64,000 bases of DNA, taken from positions 2,666,001 through 2,730,000 of the forward strand of contig NZ_MZMO01000001.1 of assembly GCF_002240565.1 (NCBI RefSeq), in the 5' to 3' direction. The number at the start of each line of letters is the position of its first letter. Within the stretch, counting starts at the first letter, position 1. Shown here in pieces: positions 52,588 to 63,005 of this stretch. The notes under the pieces were generated by a model. That model made no database searches and was not told where the DNA came from. It saw nothing but the letters and a program-made list of their open reading frames with translations. The translations under genes were made by a program, and so were the position numbers. The stretch comes from Clavibacter michiganensis subsp. insidiosus (GTDB lineage Bacteria > Actinomycetota > Actinomycetes > Actinomycetales > Microbacteriaceae).

Positions 52588-54777
52588 CTAGACGCGCGCG
52601 AGGTCCGCGATGACGCGGTCCCCGGCGGCGGCCATGACCGTCGTGGCCTTGATCTCGGCGCGACCCAGGAGGTCGTCCATGCGACGGCGGCGGGCCTTCG
52701 TGATCAGCGTCACGACGGTGCCCTGCTTGCCCGCGCGGCCCGTGCGGCCGGCGCGGTGGAGGTAGCTCTTGTACTCGTCGGGCGCGTCGGCCTGGATGAC
52801 CAGCCCGATGTCGTCGACGTGGATGCCGCGGGCGGCCACGTCGGTCGCGACGAGCACGCGGACCTTGCCGCTCGTGAGGAGCTGCAGGTTGCGCGTGCGG
52901 CGGGCCTGGTTGAGGTCGCCGTGCAGCGACGTGGCCGGGATGCCGGCGTCCTCGAGCTGGTCGGCGAGCTGCTCGGCGAACGCGCGGGTGCGGGCGAAGA
53001 TCAGCGTCTTGCCCTCGCCGCTGGAGAGCTGCTCGATGATCGCGGCCTTGTCGCGCTGCTCGATGAGGAGCACGCGGTGGTCGATGGTCGACGACGCCTG
53101 GTCCTCGCCCGCGACCTCGTGGACGCTGGGCGACGGCAGGAACTCGTTGACGAGCGTCGCGACGCCCTTGTCGAGCGTGGCGGAGAAGAGCAGGCGCTGG
53201 CCGTCCTTCTTCACCTGGCGGAGGATCCGCTGCACGGGCTCGAGGAAGCCGAGGTCGCACATGTGGTCGGCCTCGTCGAGGACCGTGACCACGATCTCGG
53301 AGAGGTCGAGGCGGCCCTGGTCGATGAGGTCCTCGAGTCGGCCGGGGGTCGCGATGAGGATGTCGACGCCGCGCTGCAGCGCACCCACCTGCTTGAACTG
53401 CGGCACGCCGCCGAAGATCGTGGTGGTGAACAGGCCCACCGAGCGGGCGATGGGCTGCACCGTGCGGTCGATCTGCATGGCGAGCTCGCGCGTCGGGGCG
53501 AGGATCAGCGCGCGGGGCTTGCGGCCCATCTTGCGGTTCTTCGCGCCGTCGTTCTCGAGCAGGCGCTCCACGAGGGGCGCGCCGAACGCGATGGTCTTGC
53601 CGGATCCCGTGCGGCCGCGGCCGAGCACGTCACGACCCGCGAGCACGTCGGGGATCGTGGCGGCCTGGATCGGGAACGGGCTCGCCGCGCCCAGCTCCTC
53701 GAGCACGCGGACGATGTTCTGGCCGAGGCCGAGGGCGGCGAAGGTCACGCCGTCGACGTCCTTGGCCGTGGTGGCCTGGGCCTCGAGGCGCTCGAGCACG
53801 ACGTCCTCGGCGGGAGCGTGACGCGGGGCGCCCTCCTTGCTCGGGTAGAAGTCGCTGTCGCGCTTGGGGCGGGCGTCGTCGTAGGACGGGCGCTCGCTCC
53901 GCTGGGGCCGGTCGCCGTAGGAGGGACGCTCGGAGCGCTGCGGGCGGTCGTTGTAGGACGGGCGCTCGGTGCGGGCCGGACGGTCGTTGTACGCGGGACG
54001 CTCGGATCGTTCGGCGCGGTCGCCGTACGACGGACGCTCCGTGCGGGCCGGGCGGGAGTCGTTGTACGACGGGCGCTCGGTGCGGGCCGGACGGTCGTTG
54101 TACGACGGACGCTCGGACCGCTGGGCGCGGTCGCCGTACGAGGGACGCTCGGCACGGTCGTTGTACGCGGGGCGCTCCGAACGAGCCGGACGGTCGTTGT
54201 AGGCGGGACGCTCCGTGCGTGCGTTCCGGTCGTCGTACGCGGGACGCTCCGACCGCTGCGGCCGGTCGTTCCCGTAGGAGGGACGGTCGTTGCGCGGCGC
54301 GCGGTCGTTGTACGACGGACGCTCGGAGCGCTCGCCGCCACGGTCGGGACGCGAGTTCCCGTACGACGGACGCTCAGAGCGCTGTCCGCGCTCGGCGCCG
54401 TACGAGGGACGCTCGCTGCGCTGGCCGCGGTCGTTGCCGCCGCCGTACGAGGGGCGCTCGCCGCGCTGCGGGCGGGCGTCGCCGCGCTCGGGGCGCTGGC
54501 CGGCGCGGTTGGGGCGGTCGCCGTACGCGGGACGCTCGCCGCGACCGGCGGGGCGCTCGGCGCGGGGCTCCCAGTTGGGGCGGTCTCCGCCGCGCGCGGG
54601 ACGGGCTGCGCCGCCGCGCTGGGGGCGGTCGTCCTGGCCGGAGCGCTGGGCGCGCTCGTCGGCGTTCCAGCGCTGCTTCTTGGGCGCGGGATCGGAGTTG
54701 TAGCCGCGGTGGTTCGGGCTGCGGGATCCCGCCGGGGCGCGCTTGGCGCCGCGCGGGGAGTCGTTGTTGTAGGGCAT
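52588..54777 (-). CDS. DEAD-box RNA helicase with long Arg/Tyr-rich N-terminal repeats
   Basis: 729 residues. The helicase core starts near residue 340: Q-motif region PFPIQAATI, Walker A GRTGSGKT, APTRELA, ATPGRL, DEAD (VLDEADHM), SAT, VATDVAARGIHV and HRAGRTGRAG. The N-terminus is a disordered tract with 17 RP[S/A]Y units spaced by GDR/NDR/ER, an RNA-binding, possibly condensate-forming tail. Such helicases act in ribosome assembly and cold adaptation. The 3' end is interrupted only after its stop codon by IS copy 2. A long leader (54778-55000) precedes it. Confidence 0.93.
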   Translation of the reverse strand: MPYNNDSPRGAKRAPAGSRSPNHRGYNSDPAPKKQRWNADERAQRSGQDDRPQRGGAARPARGGDRPNWEPRAERPAGRGERPAYGDRPNRAGQRPERGDARPQRGERPSYGGGNDRGQRSERPSYGAERGQRSERPSYGNSRPDRGGERSERPSYNDRAPRNDRPSYGNDRPQRSERPAYDDRNARTERPAYNDRPARSERPAYNDRAERPSYGDRAQRSERPSYNDRPARTERPSYNDSRPARTERPSYGDRAERSERPAYNDRPARTERPSYNDRPQRSERPSYGDRPQRSERPSYDDARPKRDSDFYPSKEGAPRHAPAEDVVLERLEAQATTAKDVDGVTFAALGLGQNIVRVLEELGAASPFPIQAATIPDVLAGRDVLGRGRTGSGKTIAFGAPLVERLLENDGAKNRKMGRKPRALILAPTRELAMQIDRTVQPIARSVGLFTTTIFGGVPQFKQVGALQRGVDILIATPGRLEDLIDQGRLDLSEIVVTVLDEADHMCDLGFLEPVQRILRQVKKDGQRLLFSATLDKGVATLVNEFLPSPSVHEVAGEDQASSTIDHRVLLIEQRDKAAIIEQLSSGEGKTLIFARTRAFAEQLADQLEDAGIPATSLHGDLNQARRTRNLQLLTSGKVRVLVATDVAARGIHVDDIGLVIQADAPDEYKSYLHRAGRTGRAGKQGTVVTLITKARRRRMDDLLGRAEIKATTVMAAAGDRVIADLARV
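53880..54570 (-). repeat. Degenerate coding repeat in the helicase N-terminus
   Basis: Seventeen copies of a unit with core R-P-[S/A]-Y spaced by 8-16 residues, rich in Arg, Asp, Glu, Ser. Units differ in sequence, so the array is old rather than freshly expanded. Confidence 0.85.
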
Positions 54778-55096
54778 GAGGGATTCCTCGTTCTGCTCGG
54801 ATGCATGACAGTGCGCATGTGCGAAGCAGCGCGCTACAGGATCAGGGTGCGCAGAGCTGCTCTCAACCCGGGCAGTCGTCGACCGGGGGCCGTGTCATCG
54901 CGTGACGTACCCCTCTGCGGAACGAGAGGGGGAAACCGGCCCACCTGACTGACAAATCCAATCCGCCCGGATGGATGGTCCGGTAGCGGTGTCAAGAGCC
55001 GACGGGAGCACACTACCGGACCGGCGCCCCGGGCACCAGGGCAGCGCTCCGCCCGGGCGCGCCCCGCGGCGCCCCCGGGCGGGGTCGGGAGCGCGG
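54778..55096 (-). other. Helicase leader and promoter; RND terminator
   Basis: No gene in these 319 bases. A hairpin at 55044-55094 (GCGCTC/GAGCGC outside, CGCCCGGG/CCCGGGCG inside) directly follows the RND stop. A second inverted repeat pairs 54977-54985 with 55014-55022. A consensus -35 TTGACA (complement of 54990-54995) lies inside it, giving the helicase mRNA a leader of roughly 180-190 nt; no good -10 is visible. Long leaders are usual for cold-shock helicases. Confidence 0.5.
55044..55094 (-). terminator. Terminator of the RND transporter gene
   Basis: Nested inverted repeat GCGCTC-x-CGCCCGGG ... CCCGGGCG-x-GAGCGC, two bases past the RND stop codon. Confidence 0.65.
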
Positions 55097-58000
55097 TCAG
55101 CCCGCGGTGCCGGCCTCGGTCGTCGTCGGGGATCCGCCCGCCGGCAGCCCGCGCTCGGCCCGCTTCCGCTCGCCCCTGGCCCGGATCCGCAGCGCCGCGC
55201 GCTCCACGAGCGAGTACAGCGACGGGAGCACGAGCAGCGTGAGCACGGTCGACGACAGCAGGCCGCCGATCACGACGATCGCGAGCGGCTGCGAGATGAA
55301 CCCGCCGTGCCCGGTCAGCCCGATCGCGAGCGGCAGCAGCGCGAAGATCGTCGCGAGCGCCGTCATGAGGATGGGCCGGAGCCGTCGCCCGGCACCCTGC
55401 AGGATCGCCTCGCGCAGGCCCATGCCGCGCGTCCGGTACTGGTTCACGAGGTCGATGAGCACGATCGCGTTGGTCACGACGATGCCCACGAGCATCAGCA
55501 GGCCGATGATCGACGCGACGCCCAGCGGGATCCCCGTCACGACCTGCAGCAGCACCGCGCCGGTCGTCGCGAACGGCACCGAGACGAGCAGCACGAGCGG
55601 CTGGATGAGGCTCCGGAACGTGGCCACCATGATGATGTAGACGATCAGGATCGCCGCCAGCACCGCGAGCCCGAGTTGCCCGAACGCGTCGGACTGCTGC
55701 GACGCGACGCCGCCGAGCGATGCCTGCGCGCCGGCCGGCAGCTGCACGCCAGCGACGGCCTGCGACACCTCGGACGAGGCGAAGCCCACGTCGTCGCTGC
55801 CGGGCGTCGCGCTCACGGTCGCGCTGCGGAAGCCGCCCGTGGTCGTGACGGTCGCGGGTCCGTCGGCGACCTCGACGGTCGCGAGGTCGCTGAGCGGCAC
55901 GAGGCCGCGCGCGGTGGGGATCCGGAAGTCGCGCAGCCCCTGCAGGCTCTGCGCGGCGTCCGGGTCCTGGATGTAGATGGACAGCGTCTTCTCGTCGATC
56001 ACGACCTGCCCCACCGCCGCCGGCAGCCGACTCGCGGTGACGATGCCGCCCACGGCCTGCTCGCTGAGCCCGGCCGCCGCGGCCTTCGCCCGGTCGACCG
56101 TCACGGCGATGTACGGCTGCGTCTCGGAGAGGTTGCTCGTGGCCTGCTCGATGGAGGGGATGTCCTTCACGGCCGCGAGGATCGCGTCGGCCGAGGTCTT
56201 CAGGTCGTCGGCGTCGTTCGCGGTGATCTGCACCTCGATGTCGCTCGAGGAGAACCCGCCCGAGGCCGCCGCGAGCGACACGTCGCCCACGTCGGTGAGG
56301 CCGTCGACCGCGGAGCGCACGCCCTCGCGGATGGCGTCCTGGTCGGCGTCCGGATCGGTCGTGAGCGCGAAGGTGATCCCGCCACCGCCCCCGAATGCCG
56401 ACGTGAGCGACGTGCTGTCCGAGCCGATGGAGGTCTGCACGGTCTCGACGCCCTGGAGGCCGATGAGCGCCTGCTCCACCTCCGTGGCCGCCGTGTCCTG
56501 CGCCTCGAGGCTCGTGTCGCTCGGCAGCTCCTGCGAGACGGTGAGCGTGTTCTGCCCGCTGTCGCCGAGGAAGTTGGTCTTCATGCTCGGGATGAGCGCC
56601 ACGGTTCCGCCGAGCACGAGGATCGCGAGGACCAGCGTGACGGCCGAGCGCTTCAGCGTCCACGCGAGGATCGGCCGGTAGCCACGCTGGAGGCGCGTCG
56701 GGGCGCCGAGGCCCTCGCCCCCGCTCTCGCCGTCCGCGGCGTGCGATCCGCGGGCCCGCCGTCCCGATCGCGCGCGGTCGTCGACGGCGCCGCGGACCGC
56801 CGCGTGGGCGCCCGTGCGCGTGGTCTCCGCCGACGCCGCCGCGGCGGCCTTCCTCCGCGCCCGACGCGACTCCCCCTCGGGCCGCAGGAACCAGTACGCG
56901 AGCACCGGCACGATCGTCAGCGCCACGAACAGCGACGCGGCGAGCGCGATGGTCACGGTGAGCGCGAAGGGCCGGAACAGCTCCCCCGTGATGTCGCCCA
57001 CGAGCGCGATCGGCAGGAACACCGCGACGGTCGTGGCGGTCGAGGCGGTGACCGCGCCGGCGACCTCCCGCACGGCCGCGCGGATCGCCTCGAGCCGGTC
57101 CGGCGTGAAGGAGAGGTGCCGCTTGATGTTCTCGATCACGACGATCGAGTCGTCCACCACGCGCCCGACCGCGATCGTGAGCGCGCCGAGCGTGATGATG
57201 TTGAGCGTGTAGCCCGAGGCGAGCATCCCGATGAAGGTGATGAGCACGGACGCCGGGATGGAGATCGCCGTGACGATCGTCGACCGGATCGACATCAGGA
57301 ACACGAGGATCACGAGCACCGCGAACACGAGGCCGAGCAGGCCCTCGGTCGTGAGGCTCGAGATCGACTGCTCGATGAAGGGCGCCTGGTCGAACACGAC
57401 CGTGAACTTCGTGCCGCTGCCCAGGTCGTCGGAGAGCTGCGGCAGGAGCTGGGTGACGAGGTGCGACACGTCGACCGTGTTGCCCGCGGGCGTCTTGGTC
57501 ACGGCGATCGTGAGCGACGGCTGGCCGTCGACGCGCGAGATGCCGGTGGTCGGATCCTGCCCGAGCTCCACGGTGGCGACGTCGCCGATCGTGACCGCCC
57601 GCCCGCCCGCGGCGCCGAGCAGCGGCAGCGACGCGAGGTCCTGCGTGGATCCGAGGCGCGTGCCCGACTGCACCGACAGCGTGGTGCCGTCCTCCGTCAC
57701 GGATCCCGCGGGCAGCAGCGAGCCGTTCGCGTCGAGCGCGTCGCGGATCGCCTGGTTCGTGAGGCCCTCCGCCTGCACCTTCGCGGGATCCGGCGTGATG
57801 ACCACGCGCTGCCCGACCGTGCCGAGCAGGCTCGCGTCGCGCACGCCCTCGAGCTTGCGGATGTCGGCGAGGGTCGAGCGCTCGAGCGCGGCCGTGAGGT
57901 CCTGCGGGCTGAGGTCGCTCGTGACCGCGATCTGGATCACCGGCAGGTCGTCGATGCTGCCCGCGATGACGACGGGGTCGATGCCGTCGGGCAGCGTCGT

Positions 58001-58351
58001 GCGGATCCGGTTGATGGCCTGGTCGATCTTCTGCTCGGCCGTCGCGAGGTCGGTGCCGTACGTGAACGACGCGGAGATGACGGACGAGTCGGTGCGCGAG
58101 GTCGCGGTGGACGACTCGAGGCCGGGCACCGCCTGGATCGCGCGCTCGATCGGCGTCGACACGTCGGTGTCCACCACCGCGGGCGACGCCCCCGGGTACG
58201 CCGTGACGACCGCGAGCTGCGGGAACGACACCGAGGGGATGAGCTCCTGCTTGAGGGTCGTCAGCGCGATGCCGCCGAACACCCCGATGACGATCGTGAT
58301 GAGCGCGATCAGGGCCCGGTTGCGGAGGCTGAAGACGGAGAGGAGATGCAG
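55097..58351 (-). CDS. RND-family efflux transporter (AcrB/HAE-like)
   Basis: About 1084 residues, twelve membrane helices and two large periplasm-type loops. Family marks: [19 protein letters not shown] (first helix), [39 protein letters not shown] and the second-half [17 protein letters not shown]. No membrane-fusion or outer-membrane partner is present, as expected in a monoderm. The start appears to be CTG at 58351: AAGGAG lies six bases before it and [11 protein letters not shown] matches the family start; no ATG, GTG or TTG is suitably placed. Substrate unknown. Confidence 0.9.
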   Translation of the reverse strand: MHLLSVFSLRNRALIALITIVIGVFGGIALTTLKQELIPSVSFPQLAVVTAYPGASPAVVDTDVSTPIERAIQAVPGLESSTATSRTDSSVISASFTYGTDLATAEQKIDQAINRIRTTLPDGIDPVVIAGSIDDLPVIQIAVTSDLSPQDLTAALERSTLADIRKLEGVRDASLLGTVGQRVVITPDPAKVQAEGLTNQAIRDALDANGSLLPAGSVTEDGTTLSVQSGTRLGSTQDLASLPLLGAAGGRAVTIGDVATVELGQDPTTGISRVDGQPSLTIAVTKTPAGNTVDVSHLVTQLLPQLSDDLGSGTKFTVVFDQAPFIEQSISSLTTEGLLGLVFAVLVILVFLMSIRSTIVTAISIPASVLITFIGMLASGYTLNIITLGALTIAVGRVVDDSIVVIENIKRHLSFTPDRLEAIRAAVREVAGAVTASTATTVAVFLPIALVGDITGELFRPFALTVTIALAASLFVALTIVPVLAYWFLRPEGESRRARRKAAAAASAETTRTGAHAAVRGAVDDRARSGRRARGSHAADGESGGEGLGAPTRLQRGYRPILAWTLKRSAVTLVLAILVLGGTVALIPSMKTNFLGDSGQNTLTVSQELPSDTSLEAQDTAATEVEQALIGLQGVETVQTSIGSDSTSLTSAFGGGGGITFALTTDPDADQDAIREGVRSAVDGLTDVGDVSLAAASGGFSSSDIEVQITANDADDLKTSADAILAAVKDIPSIEQATSNLSETQPYIAVTVDRAKAAAAGLSEQAVGGIVTASRLPAAVGQVVIDEKTLSIYIQDPDAAQSLQGLRDFRIPTARGLVPLSDLATVEVADGPATVTTTGGFRSATVSATPGSDDVGFASSEVSQAVAGVQLPAGAQASLGGVASQQSDAFGQLGLAVLAAILIVYIIMVATFRSLIQPLVLLVSVPFATTGAVLLQVVTGIPLGVASIIGLLMLVGIVVTNAIVLIDLVNQYRTRGMGLREAILQGAGRRLRPILMTALATIFALLPLAIGLTGHGGFISQPLAIVVIGGLLSSTVLTLLVLPSLYSLVERAALRIRARGERKRAERGLPAGGSPTTTEAGTAG

Positions 58352-58539
58352 GGGGTGCTCCTTGTGCGATGCGGGCCGCGGGTGCGGCGGTCGCTCGGAC
58401 CGCTGATCGCCCGCACCGGGAACCCGCCCCGTGGGGGAAGTATCGCACCCGGCGTCGGGAAATCCCCGCTCGCGCGGGGTTTTCAGTAGTGCGTCACCGC
58501 ATCCGGCCGACACCCCTCCGCACGGAGCATGCTGGAGGG

Positions 58540-58938
58540 ATGGCGCACCGGGCATCGAGCACGAAGGACACCGTCCCCGAGCCCAAGACCTGCGCCTCGT
58601 GCGGCCGCACCATCGAGTGGCGCAAGAAGTGGGAGCGCGACTGGGACGCGGTGCGCTACTGCAGCGACGCCTGCCGTCGCCGCGGCGTCACCGACGTCGA
58701 CGCGGCGCTCGAGCGGCGGATCCTCGACCTCCTCGCGCACCGCGCCGGCGGCGCCACCATCTGCCCGTCCGAGGCCGCCCGCGCGGAGTCCCCCGACGAC
58801 TGGCGCGACCTCATGGAGCCGGCCCGCCGCGCGGCCCGGCGGCTCGTGGAGGCGGGTGAGGTGGAGATCACGCAGAAGGGGTCGGTCGTCGATCCCTCCA
58901 CGGCCAAGGGGCCCATCCGCATCCGCCGTCGTCGCTGA
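58540..58938 (+). CDS. DUF2256 and DUF3253 domain fusion protein
   Basis: 132 residues from the ATG at 58540 (GGAGGG directly before). The N-terminal zinc-finger-like DUF2256 shows [28 protein letters not shown]; the C-terminal DUF3253 (winged-helix-like) shows [22 protein letters not shown] and [20 protein letters not shown], each of these cited only as landmarks. The fusion is seen in other bacteria. A nucleic acid-binding role is guessed from the fold. Divergent from the RND gene. Confidence 0.85.
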   Translation: MAHRASSTKDTVPEPKTCASCGRTIEWRKKWERDWDAVRYCSDACRRRGVTDVDAALERRILDLLAHRAGGATICPSEAARAESPDDWRDLMEPARRAARRLVEAGEVEITQKGSVVDPSTAKGPIRIRRRR

Positions 58939-58955
58939 CGAGGCACACTAGGGGG

Positions 58956-59354
58956 ATGCATCGACCGACCCTGACCGTCCTGGCCGCCATCGCGAGCGCG
59001 GTGCTCCTGTCCGGATGTGGGGTCCAGTCGCAGTTCCAGACGCCCACGACGGAGATCTACGCGACCACCGCGGACGCCCAGACGGCGCTCGGCGCGTCCA
59101 TGCCGACGTGGATCCCGGCCGACGGCACGCTCATCCGCACCAAGCCCGAGGCGAAGGAGGGCAGCATCGTCGCCGTCCAGACCGCGACGCCCGCTCCCGC
59201 GCCCGGCGGCTGCACCGACCTGCAGATGAGCGCCCTCCAGGACACCTGGTGGCCGCCGGAGATCGACCCCGCGACCGTCACCTGCACCGACGGCTGGAAC
59301 CTCTTCGGCGCGAACGGCCGCATCTACGGCTGGAGCACCACGGTCCTCCCCTAG
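58956..59354 (+). CDS. Small lipoprotein of unknown function
   Basis: 132 residues. N-terminal lipoprotein signal TVLAAIASAVLLSGC gives a lipidated Cys near residue 21. The mature part has two more cysteines (GGCTDLQ, TVTCTDGW) that may form a disulfide. No family recognised. It follows the DUF2256 gene by 17 bases and precedes a small membrane protein by 22, so the three may be co-transcribed. Confidence 0.75.
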   Translation: MHRPTLTVLAAIASAVLLSGCGVQSQFQTPTTEIYATTADAQTALGASMPTWIPADGTLIRTKPEAKEGSIVAVQTATPAPAPGGCTDLQMSALQDTWWPPEIDPATVTCTDGWNLFGANGRIYGWSTTVLP

Positions 59355-59376
59355 GCCGTGGCCGGGTGAGCGGACG

Positions 59377-59658
59377 ATGACCACGCCCCGGACGCGCGCC
59401 CGCCTGCTCCTCGCGGGCGCCGTGGTCTGCGTCCTCGTCCTCGTGCCCGCCGCGGCGCTGGCCGCCGTCGCGCTCGTCCAGGGCGCGATCCTCGTCGACG
59501 AGCTGCCCCCGCCGGACTTCGGCATCGCGACCTCGCCCGAGTACGAGGCGCTCGGCCGGCAGGCGCTCGTCTGCGGCGCCGTCGCGGTCCTCGCGCTGGC
59601 CGGCCTCGTCGTCGGCGTCGTGCTCCGTCAGACCGGTCCGAGGGCCGCCCGCCGCTGA
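59377..59658 (+). CDS. Small two-helix membrane protein
   Basis: 93 residues with membrane helices at about 9-33 and 64-83, an acidic external loop (VDELPPPDFGIATSPEYEAL) and a basic C-terminus (RQTGPRAARR). Not recognised. Its 3' end overlaps the convergent FUSC gene by 31 bases. Confidence 0.65.
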   Translation: MTTPRTRARLLLAGAVVCVLVLVPAAALAAVALVQGAILVDELPPPDFGIATSPEYEALGRQALVCGAVAVLALAGLVVGVVLRQTGPRAARR

Positions 59659-60692
59659 CGCCTCGCCGCCAGCGCCCGCAGCACGAGGATCACCACCACG
59701 CCGACCGCCGCTCCCACGACCGTGTCGACCACCCGGTCGGCCACGAGCGGCAGCACCGGCAGCGTCCGGCCGAGGCCGCCCATCACGAGCGCGAGCGGCG
59801 TGATGAAGACGAGCGCGAGCCCGTAGTGCGTGCCGACCGCGAGCTCGGCGGCGAACTGGCAGGCCACCGCCACGGCGATCACGGCAGGCGCGGGCAGGTG
59901 CAGCGCGAGGATCCCCGCGGCCACGACCGACCCGGCGAGCGTCCCGAGCACCCGGTGCGCCACGCGCGTGAACGACAGCGGCCCGCGCACCACCGGCAGC
60001 ACCGCGACGAGCGTCACGACCGCCCAGTAGTGGTGCCCGAGGCCGAGCGCCACGGCGATCGCGCCCGCCACGAGGGCGCCGACGACGTTCGCGACCACGG
60101 CCGTCCACGCGGCCGGGTCGCGGTGCACGGCGGCGTCGCGCACGGGGATCCGCGGCAGTGCGCGGAAGCGGTGCGCCTGCGCGTCCGGCGCCCAGCGCCG
60201 CAGCAGCCAGCCGGACATGCACACGCCGGCGGAGAAGAGGATCGCGGCGACCGCCGTCACGAGCGCATCCCGCGCCTGCGCGCCGTCCACCGGCACGGCC
60301 GCGCACACGACGAGCCCGAACACGGGGAACAGCGGATGCGGCGGCACGAGGCTCATGGCCGTCGACACGAGCGACGCCCCGCCCAGCACGATCGCGAGGC
60401 CCACGGCCTCGAGCGCGAGCGGCGCGTCCGCGAGCGACAGCAGCACGCCCGTGGTGATCGCGACGAGCATCATCGCCGCCCCGGCGCCCACGCTCGCGCG
60501 CCGCAGCCGGTAGCGCTCGTTGCGCCCGTAGAGCCCGGTGAACGCGCCGAACGACGCGTACAGCGCGAGGTCGAGCCGGTCGATCGCGAGCAGCACGACG
60601 AGCGGCACGAGCAGGCCGACGCTCGCGCGCATCGCGGCCTCGAGGTCGAGCGTGCGGGTCGACGGCGGCCGGGGAGCGAGCGAAGACGTCAC
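59628..60692 (-). CDS. FUSC-family membrane protein
   Basis: 354 residues from a GTG at 60692 (VTSSLAPRP); the start is uncertain. Two clusters of membrane helices with the FUSC/YccS-like motif YASFGAFTGLYGRNERYRLR near the start and HHYWAVVTLVAVLPVVRG plus RVAHRVLGTLAGSVVAAGI in the second half. FUSC proteins include aromatic-acid efflux components, but this compact form is uncharacterised. Convergent with the small membrane protein gene. Confidence 0.82.
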   Translation of the reverse strand: MTSSLAPRPPSTRTLDLEAAMRASVGLLVPLVVLLAIDRLDLALYASFGAFTGLYGRNERYRLRRASVGAGAAMMLVAITTGVLLSLADAPLALEAVGLAIVLGGASLVSTAMSLVPPHPLFPVFGLVVCAAVPVDGAQARDALVTAVAAILFSAGVCMSGWLLRRWAPDAQAHRFRALPRIPVRDAAVHRDPAAWTAVVANVVGALVAGAIAVALGLGHHYWAVVTLVAVLPVVRGPLSFTRVAHRVLGTLAGSVVAAGILALHLPAPAVIAVAVACQFAAELAVGTHYGLALVFITPLALVMGGLGRTLPVLPLVADRVVDTVVGAAVGVVVILVLRALAARRQRRAALGPV

Positions 60693-60819
60693 ACGGGATC
60701 CGATCTCCCCGGGAGCGGAATCGGGGCCTCCCCACGCTACGCCCGCCAGGGGCCTCGCCCGCACGCGCCGACGCGCCCCCGGTATCCCGAGGGCGCGTCG
60801 GTCGATCTCGCGGGTGCGG

Positions 60820-62901
60820 CTAGGAGCGCGCGGCCCGCAGCACGGTGAACGAGCGGTCGCGCACGAGGATGCTCGTCGCGTCCTCGGTCGCGTTCTGCTC
60901 GGAGTCGGACGAGATGGCGAGGTGCCACGAGACGCCGAGCCCGGAGGGCAGCTGGAACTCGACCGGGCCCTCGGCCGCGTTGAACGCGACGAAGAACGCG
61001 TCGCTGTCCTTGCCCTTCATGATCACGCCGATGCTGAAGGCGTTCGGGTCCTCCCAGTCTTCCGGGTTCAGCGTCTTGCCATCGGCGCGGATGAAGCGCA
61101 CGGCCTCCTCGGCGCCCTCGACGTCGTCGCCGCGGAACAAGATGGGACGCAGCGCGCGGTTGCCGCGGCGCAGTCGGATGAGCTTCCGCGTGAAGTCCTG
61201 CAGCTCGCGGTCCGCGTTCGCCCAGTCGTACCAGGAGATCTCGTCGTCCTGGCAGTACGCGTTGTTGTTGCCGCCCTGCGTGCGCGCGATCTCGTCGCCG
61301 CCGAGCACCATCGGGACGCCCGACGACAGCAGGAGCGTGCCGAGCATGTTGCGGCGCTGGCGGTCGCGGATCGCGTTGACCTCGGGGTCGTCGGTCGGCC
61401 CCTCGACGCCGGCGTTGGACGAGCGGTTGTCGCTCTCGCCGTCGTTGTTGTCCTCACCGTTGGCCTCGTTGTGCTTCTCGTCGTAGGAGGTGAGGTCGGC
61501 GAGCGTGAAGCCGTCGTGCGCGGTGATGAAGTTCACGCTGCACAGCGGCGAGCGGCGGCCGGACTCGTACACGTCCGGGCTGCCGGTGATCCGCTGGGCC
61601 AGCGCGCCGAGCACGTTCTGCCCGCTGTGCCAGAAGTCGCGCACGTCGTCGCGGAACTTCCCGTTCCACTCCGACCAGTCCGCGGGGAAGCCGCCGACCT
61701 GGTAGCCCGCGGTGTCCCACGGCTCCGCGATCATCTTCACGGGCGCGAGCACCGGGTCCTGGTGGATGAGGGTGAGGAACGCGCTGTGGATCTCCGCGTC
61801 GCCGTCCTGGCGCGTGAGCGTCGTGGCGAGGTCGAAGCGGAAGCCGTCGACGTGCATCTCCTCGACCCAGTAGCGGAGCGAGTCCATGATCAGGGCGAGC
61901 GCGGCCGGGTGGCCGACGTTGAGGCTGTTGCCCGTGCCGGTGGTGTCGAAGTACGACGCCTCGTCGCCCTCCACGAGCCGGTAGTAGGACGCGTTGTCGA
62001 TGCCCTTGAGCGACAGCGACGGGCCCATGTGGTTGCCCTCCGCGGTGTGGTTGTAGACCACGTCGAGGATCACCTCGAGGCCGGCGGCGTGCAGCGCTTT
62101 CACCATCTCCTTGAACTCGGCGACCTGCTGCCCGCCGTCGCCCGCGGAACTGTAGTCGGAGTACGGCGCGAGGAAGCCGATGGAGTTGTAGCCCCAGTAG
62201 TTGCGGAGGCCCTTCTCCTCGAGGTGCGAGTCCTGCATGAAGTGGTGCACGGGGAGGAGCTCGACGCTCGTGACGCCGAGGTCGGTGAGGTACTCGATGG
62301 CGCTGGGGTGCGCGAGGCCGGCGTACGTGCCGCGGATCCCCTCGGGGACCGACTCGAGCTGCTGCGTGAAGCCCTTCACGTGCACCTCGTACACGACGGT
62401 CTCGTCGAGCGGGGTGCGCGGGGCCTCGTCGTCCTCCCAGTCGAAGCGGCGGTCGGCCACGACGGAGCGGGGCATGGACGCGGCGGAGTCGGCCTCGTTG
62501 ATGGCGTCCGGGTCGTCGAAGGTGTGCGCGAAGACGTCCTCGCCCCAGGTCGGGTGGCCCTCGATCGCGATGGCGTAGGGGTCGAGCAGGAGCTTGGCCG
62601 GGTTGTGGCGGAGCCCGCGGGACGGGTCCCACTCGCCGTGGACGCGGAGGCCGTAGCGGGTGCCGATGCCGGCGCCCTCGACGAGGCCGTGGAACACGAG
62701 GCCGGTGCGCTCGGAGAGGCGCGTGCGGGATTCGGTGCCGTCGTCGTCGAAGACGCACACCTCCACCGCCTCGGCGGTCTCGGAGTACACGGCGACGTTC
62801 AGGCCGCTGGGCAGCCCTCCATCTCGCGCGACGACGGTCGCGCCGAGCGGGTACGGGCGGCTGATGTAGGAACGGCTGATGGGAGGGAGGTCGATGGTCA
62901 C
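60820..62901 (-). CDS. glgX: Glycogen debranching enzyme
   Basis: 693 residues from a GTG at 62901. Isoamylase-type GH13: N-terminal CBM48 (YPLGATVVARDGGLNVAV-like, here with an inserted PSG), catalytic nucleophile Asp in GFRFDLATT, acid/base Glu in MIAEPWD and the third acid in NFITAHDGF. VYEVHVKGFT and WGYNSIGFLAPYSDY are typical of GlgX. It trims alpha-1,6 branches from phosphorylase-limited glycogen. CATACT six bases before GTG and no ribosome site suggest a leaderless mRNA. Confidence 0.95.
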   Translation of the reverse strand: MTIDLPPISRSYISRPYPLGATVVARDGGLPSGLNVAVYSETAEAVEVCVFDDDGTESRTRLSERTGLVFHGLVEGAGIGTRYGLRVHGEWDPSRGLRHNPAKLLLDPYAIAIEGHPTWGEDVFAHTFDDPDAINEADSAASMPRSVVADRRFDWEDDEAPRTPLDETVVYEVHVKGFTQQLESVPEGIRGTYAGLAHPSAIEYLTDLGVTSVELLPVHHFMQDSHLEEKGLRNYWGYNSIGFLAPYSDYSSAGDGGQQVAEFKEMVKALHAAGLEVILDVVYNHTAEGNHMGPSLSLKGIDNASYYRLVEGDEASYFDTTGTGNSLNVGHPAALALIMDSLRYWVEEMHVDGFRFDLATTLTRQDGDAEIHSAFLTLIHQDPVLAPVKMIAEPWDTAGYQVGGFPADWSEWNGKFRDDVRDFWHSGQNVLGALAQRITGSPDVYESGRRSPLCSVNFITAHDGFTLADLTSYDEKHNEANGEDNNDGESDNRSSNAGVEGPTDDPEVNAIRDRQRRNMLGTLLLSSGVPMVLGGDEIARTQGGNNNAYCQDDEISWYDWANADRELQDFTRKLIRLRRGNRALRPILFRGDDVEGAEEAVRFIRADGKTLNPEDWEDPNAFSIGVIMKGKDSDAFFVAFNAAEGPVEFQLPSGLGVSWHLAISSDSEQNATEDATSILVRDRSFTVLRAARS

Positions 62902-62907
62902 CGGTTC

Positions 62908-62913
62908 AGTATG
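62908..62913 (-). promoter_or_regulatory. -10 element for leaderless glgX transcript
   Basis: CATACT on the minus strand ends six bases before the GTG of glgX. Confidence 0.4.
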
Positions 62914-63005
62914 CTCGCGCCCGTCCGAGCCGTTCGTGCACGAAGGGCATCTGCACAGGCGGGAGCCGGATCCGTCGCCGAGCGGCTCCCGCCCGGGCGG
63001 CCGGC

